Program-made: the position numbers and the translations under genes
Notes under the pieces: model-generated
Databases searched by the model: none
Told to the model about the DNA's origin: nothing
What the model saw: the letters and a program-made list of their open reading frames with translations, nothing else
Assembly (NCBI GenBank): GCA_964468205.1
Contig: CAYXVG010000071.1
Coordinates: 1 to 28,264, forward strand
Direction: 5' to 3'
Length of the DNA: 28,264 nucleotides
Source: CAWELS01 sp964468205
GTDB taxonomy: Bacteria; Acidobacteriota; Terriglobia; Bryobacterales; Bryobacteraceae
Shown: positions 24,776 to 28,264 of the stretch, one piece after another
Layout: every line of letters starts with the position of its first letter
How positions within the stretch are numbered: the first letter of the stretch is position 1

Positions 24776-26305
24776 TCACTCAGGAATAGTGGCCGTCACT
24801 GACAAGACCAGCAGCCGAGTCCGGCCTTTGACCCCAAACTCNNNNNNNNNNNNNNNNNNNNNNNNNNNNNNNNNNNNNNNNNNNNNNNNNNNNNNNNNNN
24901 NNNNNNNNNNNNNNNNNNNNNNNNNNNNNNNNNNNNNNNNNCCAAACTCCTCAAACTCCTCAAACTCCGCCAAACTCCCAGCTTCGGGGTAATAAAACGG
25001 CGTGTTGTCTCCCGGCGCCTCGGCCAGCAGGCGTATGGACCCGTTTGACTCGACGTCCCAGGGGACCAGGAAGCGAATGCTGTTCGGTTTGAGTTCCACC
25101 AACGGCACTTTGCGCTCGTCGATCCACATGGTAACCTTGCCGAGGTACGGATCGAACGGCGGTGTGCCCGTAATCACCGAGTCCGACAACCCGGATCCCC
25201 GCAAGGTGGCTGCGAGCCCAGGGATCAGACCGCTCGGGTACGGGTCGATGTACGGCGTTTTCCCTATCAACTCCGTCTGGGAACCATCCGATGGATCGAT
25301 TCGCAGCAGACGGCCCTGGCCGGGAACTGCGTACACGGTCTCAGCATCGCCCGAAATCGCGGTGGCGGCTATACCGAATGGATTGTCGGTCAGCTTTCGG
25401 CTCATCCCGGAGCCGGTCTCCACCAAGTGCATTTGGCCGTCTTGGATGAATATCACGCGGCTAGCATCGTCACTCATCCGAACTTCGGAAAAGAGAAAGT
25501 TCTGTTCTCGCGGCCCCGCCACGAGATTCGAGTGGCCGGACCGCAGATCGAGCAAGTGAAGGCCATCCTTTTCGTACAAAACCTGGGATCCGCTCTCGTC
25601 AATCACCAGAGGCTGGGCGTCCTCGACTGGGAAGGGGTCTGGATCGGCCCCTGGCCTGAGAATATAGCCTCGGTGCTGCGTGCTGCCGCTCACGTTGAAC
25701 AGCGTAGTCCCGTCGTTCGCGATGATTTGCCCCGCGCGAAGGGGGACGCTAATGCCGTACGGGGGAAATCCTACATCCGGCACTATGGCGGCAGTCTCTT
25801 CGCCTGTCCGCAGGTCGACGAAGAAGATATCTACGGCGTTATGACGAGCTGTCCGCGCATGGAACCGCACGGCCCGGCGGCCGTCCGGGCTGAGCCTGAC
25901 GACGCCCGGCAAATCGATTTCCCCACTGCGCGTGACGATCTGCGTGCGGGCCACGTTGGGCGGATATGAGCAGCCGCCCGCCGCGTTCGCGTAGTAGACG
26001 AACGCCACGGCATCACCCCTGGCTTCGGCGCTCACGTAGTTCTGGAATCCGCCAACCTGACAGGGCGGCGTTTCCGGGGCCACGTCTTCGGACTCCCGGG
26101 CGCGGACCAGCCGGACGCCGTCCAACGTGAGCGCGAAGACCTTACCGTTGTGAGGCTGCGCGGAGCCCTTTAAGCGGAGCGTCGAAACGAAGTGAAGCGA
26201 CGAGCCGTCGGCTGGCGACGACAGGGCACGGAACTGCGCTTGCAAGCTGACCCCAATTAGGGCGGCAAGCAATAAACAGCGTATTAGGAGCACTAACAAT
26301 TGCAT
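24776..26305 (-). CDS. Secreted beta-propeller protein with Solibacter-type C-terminal domain (3' end uncertain)
   Basis: ATG 26305 opens a signal peptide (LLVLLIRCLLLAALIGVSLQAQ). About residues 40-350 contain repeated strands of TolB/WD-like type (RLSPDGRRAVRF, VRMSDDASRVIFI, AISGDAETVYAV), each like a propeller blade. The C-terminal stretch GLAATLRGSGLSD...FDPYLGKVTMWIDERKVPLVELKPNSIRFLVPWDV follows the TIGR03437-like Solibacter C-terminal domain (slow-turn beta domain with 'IxFxVPW'). After residue 445 the frame runs into EFEEFEEF, encoded by a 9-nt repeat, then a 100-N gap, then EFGVKGRTRLL...TIPE and a stop at 24776. The end is therefore provisional. It follows the enolase-superfamily gene by 11 nt, so both are probably co-transcribed. 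Confidence 0.75.
   Translation of the reverse strand: MQLLVLLIRCLLLAALIGVSLQAQFRALSSPADGSSLHFVSTLRLKGSAQPHNGKVFALTLDGVRLVRARESEDVAPETPPCQVGGFQNYVSAEARGDAVAFVYYANAAGGCSYPPNVARTQIVTRSGEIDLPGVVRLSPDGRRAVRFHARTARHNAVDIFFVDLRTGEETAAIVPDVGFPPYGISVPLRAGQIIANDGTTLFNVSGSTQHRGYILRPGADPDPFPVEDAQPLVIDESGSQVLYEKDGLHLLDLRSGHSNLVAGPREQNFLFSEVRMSDDASRVIFIQDGQMHLVETGSGMSRKLTDNPFGIAATAISGDAETVYAVPGQGRLLRIDPSDGSQTELIGKTPYIDPYPSGLIPGLAATLRGSGLSDSVITGTPPFDPYLGKVTMWIDERKVPLVELKPNSIRFLVPWDVESNGSIRLLAEAPGDNTPFYYPEAGSLAEFEEFEEFXXXXXXXXXXXXXXXXXXXXXXXXXXXXXXXXXXEFGVKGRTRLLVLSVTATIPE
24842..24941. other. Scaffold gap of 100 Ns in a 9-nt repeat
   Basis: Exactly 100 Ns. The left flank ends CCAAACTC and the right flank begins with the same eight bases, so the contigs may overlap in a tandem repeat rather than miss 100 bases. 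Confidence 0.95.
24942..24980. repeat. CAAACTCCT tandem repeat at the gap edge
   Basis: About four copies of CAAACTCC(T/G/C) with 9-nt periodicity, in frame with the propeller gene and coding Glu-Phe-Glu on the minus strand. A further copy lies just left of the gap (24834-24841). The repeat probably caused the assembly break. Confidence 0.75.
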
Positions 26306-26316
26306 CTGCTGCCATG

Positions 26317-27618
26317 TCACACCGTAACCGGCGTGTGCGTCTTGATGTAGTCCGGGTCGACATTTACTCCCAACCCTGGCCCCATTGGAACCTTGATCAC
26401 CCCCTCCACGCTCTCGAACGGTTCCGCCTTGCTCTCCACCGGAACCGGTGTGCCGTTGGCGTCCTTGGTCTGGAACATCTTGAACTCGTGGTAGTCCGCC
26501 GCCGCCGGGCATACGGATACCATTTGCAGCATGTACACGTAGCCCAGTCCACCGCCGGAAATATGCGGCGTGATCTGAAGTCCGGCCGCCTCCGCCATCC
26601 GTGCCACCTGCATCGTGCGAATCATGCCGCCGTAATAGAAGAGGTCCGGCTGTACGATCTGGAACACCTGGTTGCCGATCAGGTACCGGAACGCATGCAC
26701 GCCGAACTCCTCCTCGCCCCCCGCCATCGGGATGTCGAGCGCCTCCTCCACCTGCTTCTGCTCCTCATACCAATCCCACGGCACCGGCTCCTCGTAGAAG
26801 TAGTAGTTGTACTCCTCGAGAATCTTCCCAATGCGGATCGCTTCCTGCACCGAGTACGACCCGTTGCCGTCAATCATCAGCACCATGCCGTCGCCGAATT
26901 TCTCCCGCGCCATGCGGATCAGCTTCTCCGTCCGCCCCGGCGCGTTGTCGATATCCGATGCCAGGTTGTCGCCGCGCCCTGCGCGAATCTTGATCGCCTT
27001 CGCCTTGGTCTCCAACCAGTCCTGCTCCACCAGAGCGAGCGACTCTTCCGGTTCCATCCGCCGCAGCTCCCCCAGTCGTGTTCCCAGATAAATCGAGACC
27101 TCCGGATTCAGAACGTCGCCCAGCAGTTGTCCCGCGGGTTTGTTCGCGATGTTTCCCAGCATGTCGAGAATCGCGAACTCCACCGTCGCCATCTGGACGC
27201 ACAGCGGAACGCCCTGCCGCTTGATATTTCGCTCGGCCGCGTTGAACATCAGCAGATCCAAGTCGCGCGCATCCTTGCCGTCGAAGTGATGGTGCAGGCA
27301 ATGGACGAACATCGGGTAGCTCGTCTTCGAGATAAACGGGTGCCCGATCGAAACGCCCTCCGCACCGTCCTTCGAGCGCACGCGGCAGACCGTGTTGTCC
27401 CGGTCGCGCAGCAATTCGAGCGAGTCGATGACCACGGGGTCCGGGAACTGTTCCCTCTTCAGCACGGGCTGGCTGAGCACCGCATCCAGAGCGGAGTAAT
27501 CCGCCGCCGCCGGACCAACCTCCGTCGGTGCACTGCAAGAAGTCATCGGCACAGCGCCGGCCGCCCCTCCGGCGATCATCGCGGACTTCAGGAACTCACG
27601 TCTATCGCGGCTGGTCAT
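26317..27618 (-). CDS. Tat-exported enolase-superfamily enzyme (mandelate racemase/dehydratase type)
   Basis: A 433-residue protein. The N-terminus RDRREFLKSAMIAGGAAGA is a twin-arginine leader, followed by MTSCS, which could act as a lipobox (Cys28). The barrel carries the superfamily metal ligands Asp250 (MIDGNGS), Glu276 (FYEEPVP) and Glu302-304 (GGEEEF). The second-strand base region is AKAIKIR (Lys210, Arg212), and the opposite-face His352 is in PHISGGGLGY, as in mandelate racemase and acid-sugar dehydratases. It probably abstracts an alpha-proton from a sugar acid. Export of an enolase-superfamily enzyme is uncommon outside Acidobacteria and Planctomycetes-like groups (from memory). It precedes the propeller gene by 11 nt. 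Substrate is unknown. Confidence 0.88.
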   Translation of the reverse strand: MTSRDRREFLKSAMIAGGAAGAVPMTSCSAPTEVGPAAADYSALDAVLSQPVLKREQFPDPVVIDSLELLRDRDNTVCRVRSKDGAEGVSIGHPFISKTSYPMFVHCLHHHFDGKDARDLDLLMFNAAERNIKRQGVPLCVQMATVEFAILDMLGNIANKPAGQLLGDVLNPEVSIYLGTRLGELRRMEPEESLALVEQDWLETKAKAIKIRAGRGDNLASDIDNAPGRTEKLIRMAREKFGDGMVLMIDGNGSYSVQEAIRIGKILEEYNYYFYEEPVPWDWYEEQKQVEEALDIPMAGGEEEFGVHAFRYLIGNQVFQIVQPDLFYYGGMIRTMQVARMAEAAGLQITPHISGGGLGYVYMLQMVSVCPAAADYHEFKMFQTKDANGTPVPVESKAEPFESVEGVIKVPMGPGLGVNVDPDYIKTHTPVTV

Positions 27619-27648
27619 CAGGGCCGCATTGTATCAGAGCCCGCGCGA

Positions 27649-27714
27649 TGGGACACTGGCTTCGGTGTCCCAAGGCGTGCCTTTCGCCGCGTGGGCACCG
27701 AAGCCAGTACCCCA
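27649..27714. repeat. Nested inverted repeat, paired-REP (BIME)-like
   Basis: ACTGGCTTCGGTG (27655-27667) and its exact reverse complement (27696-27708) form a 13-bp core. This extends to about 20 paired bases with a 2-nt internal mismatch (TGGG 27649-27652 with CCCA 27711-27714) and a short inner stem. The left arm is itself a perfect hairpin (GGGACAC/GTGTCCC, loop of 8); the right arm is a near-perfect one (GGGCAC/GTACCC). It lies between two minus-strand genes and has no T-run. Confidence 0.8.
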
Positions 27715-27742
27715 CCAGTTCGGGGCCCAAGCTGCCAGCCCC

Positions 27743-28264
27743 CTACAGCGCCAACTCGCCCCGGTGCATCATGTTTTTCGGCTTGAACTTCTGCTGGATT
27801 TCAAACGGACCGGCCACGGCGTGGAAACGGATCTCCTTGTGGTCCGCCGCAAACATCTGCTTGCGCGGAAATCGAAACGTCATCGAAAGGTGCGCCCCTT
27901 GCGGCGGGACCTCCACCCAGTCCGCCTTGACGCGCGGCCCGCCGCTCGCCTCGAGCGATGTAAACCGGGCCAACTCCCGTTCGAGTTCCTCCACGCCGTT
28001 GTGAACCACGATCGCCGGCAGGCCGAACACCTCGATCACGTACTCCTGCACCGGCCTCTCGAGCTCTTCCCGCACCGCCGGCGGAACATCCCGGCCGTGC
28101 TGCTCGATCGCCAGCGCCTGCCGGACAGGCAATGCGCTCGACCAACGGATTGTCAGATAAGCCTCCGACTTCACGCTCGGGCGTCCCCCGCCACCGGGAT
28201 AGCCGCTCGGGGCGGAGCGCCCGCCCCCGCCGCCAGGCCAAGGGATGCCAGTACCCGGGATGCC
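27743..28264 (-). CDS. RWSSALPV-family protein (copy 2), 5' end outside window
   Basis: The reading frame is open from the TAG at 27743 to the window edge, so the N-terminus is missing. The visible part of 173 codons starts with a Gly/Pro-rich segment (about 30 residues with runs of four or five glycines), then SEAYLTIRWSSALPVRQA, a helical stretch, YVIEVFGLPAIV, and FRFPRKQMFAADHKEIRF...QKFKPKNMMHRGELAL. This parallels the protein at 21715-22437 in domain order, linker position and C-terminal signature. It is upstream of the enolase-superfamily gene, separated by the inverted repeat at 27649. A GTG at 28174 is not the true start, since family similarity continues upstream of it. Function unknown; presumably exported like its relative. 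Confidence 0.75.
   Translation of the reverse strand, partial: GIPGTGIPWPGGGGGRSAPSGYPGGGGRPSVKSEAYLTIRWSSALPVRQALAIEQHGRDVPPAVREELERPVQEYVIEVFGLPAIVVHNGVEELERELARFTSLEASGGPRVKADWVEVPPQGAHLSMTFRFPRKQMFAADHKEIRFHAVAGPFEIQQKFKPKNMMHRGELAL

Noticed and set aside
26314..27786. 490-codon plus-strand frame opposite the enolase-superfamily gene.
   Set aside because: His/Arg-rich composition and no domain; the opposite strand has all catalytic motifs of the enolase superfamily.
28172..28174. GTG as the start of the RWSSALPV copy 2.
   Set aside because: The same frame stays open upstream to the window edge and encodes a Gly/Pro-rich linker matching the position of the linker in copy 1, so the gene starts outside the window.

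Overview
The window looks like a piece of a draft or metagenome-assembled genome of a GC-rich acidobacterium, probably of the Solibacter/Bryobacter type. The best taxonomic hint is the C-terminus of the beta-propeller protein at 24776-26305. It resembles the 'Solibacter uncharacterized C-terminal domain' (TIGR03437-like), which is expanded in that group. Several exported sugar-metabolism enzymes with twin-arginine leaders and an acidobacterial-style M14 peptidase fit this. The placement is inference from sequence reading; no database was searched. Two 100-N runs (11691-11790 and 24842-24941) are scaffold gaps.

Region 1 (1-6123, minus strand) is housekeeping: a long-chain acyl-CoA synthetase, then ileS, lspA and lgt packed 1-2 nt apart. 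LspA and Lgt act in sequence on lipoproteins. Region 2 (6224-9595) has a small secreted helical protein, thiG without a visible thiS, an FkbM-type methyltransferase with an N-terminal anchor, and a Tat-exported metallophosphoesterase. Region 3 (9953-11081) holds tRNA-Ile2(CAT), whose anticodon must be read after lysidine modification, and an unusual DHH-like protein.

Region 4 (11174-18896) is a sugar/envelope block. On the plus strand are a GT-C-like membrane protein (broken by a gap), a class I methyltransferase and a DPM1-like GT2. Tail to tail with them on the minus strand is a zinc alcohol dehydrogenase - SDR epimerase - inositol-monophosphatase-family operon. Diverging from that operon is a translationally coupled pair: an exported C_GCAxxG_C_C cysteine protein and a ketose 3-epimerase-like TIM barrel. 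Region 5 (18990-21704) is a large exported M14 metallopeptidase with a GATase1-like C-terminal domain.

Region 6 (21715-28264, minus strand) contains a Tat-exported Gfo/Idh/MocA oxidoreductase, a C-terminally short NAD(P)-binding protein, a Tat-exported enolase-superfamily enzyme and the Solibacter-type propeller. It also contains two members of one uncharacterised secreted family ('RWSSALPV' family), the second cut by the window end. The intergenic DNA here is the least ordinary part of the window. It holds a 161-nt array with 13 GATC sites (24474-24634), a perfect GC hairpin (24452-24467), a 9-nt tandem repeat at the gap edge (24942-24980), and a nested inverted repeat resembling a paired-REP (BIME) element (27649-27714). 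I did not find a clear new defence or mobile system. The best candidates for something undescribed are the DHH-like protein with apparently reordered motifs, the RWSSALPV family and the two intergenic repeat structures.
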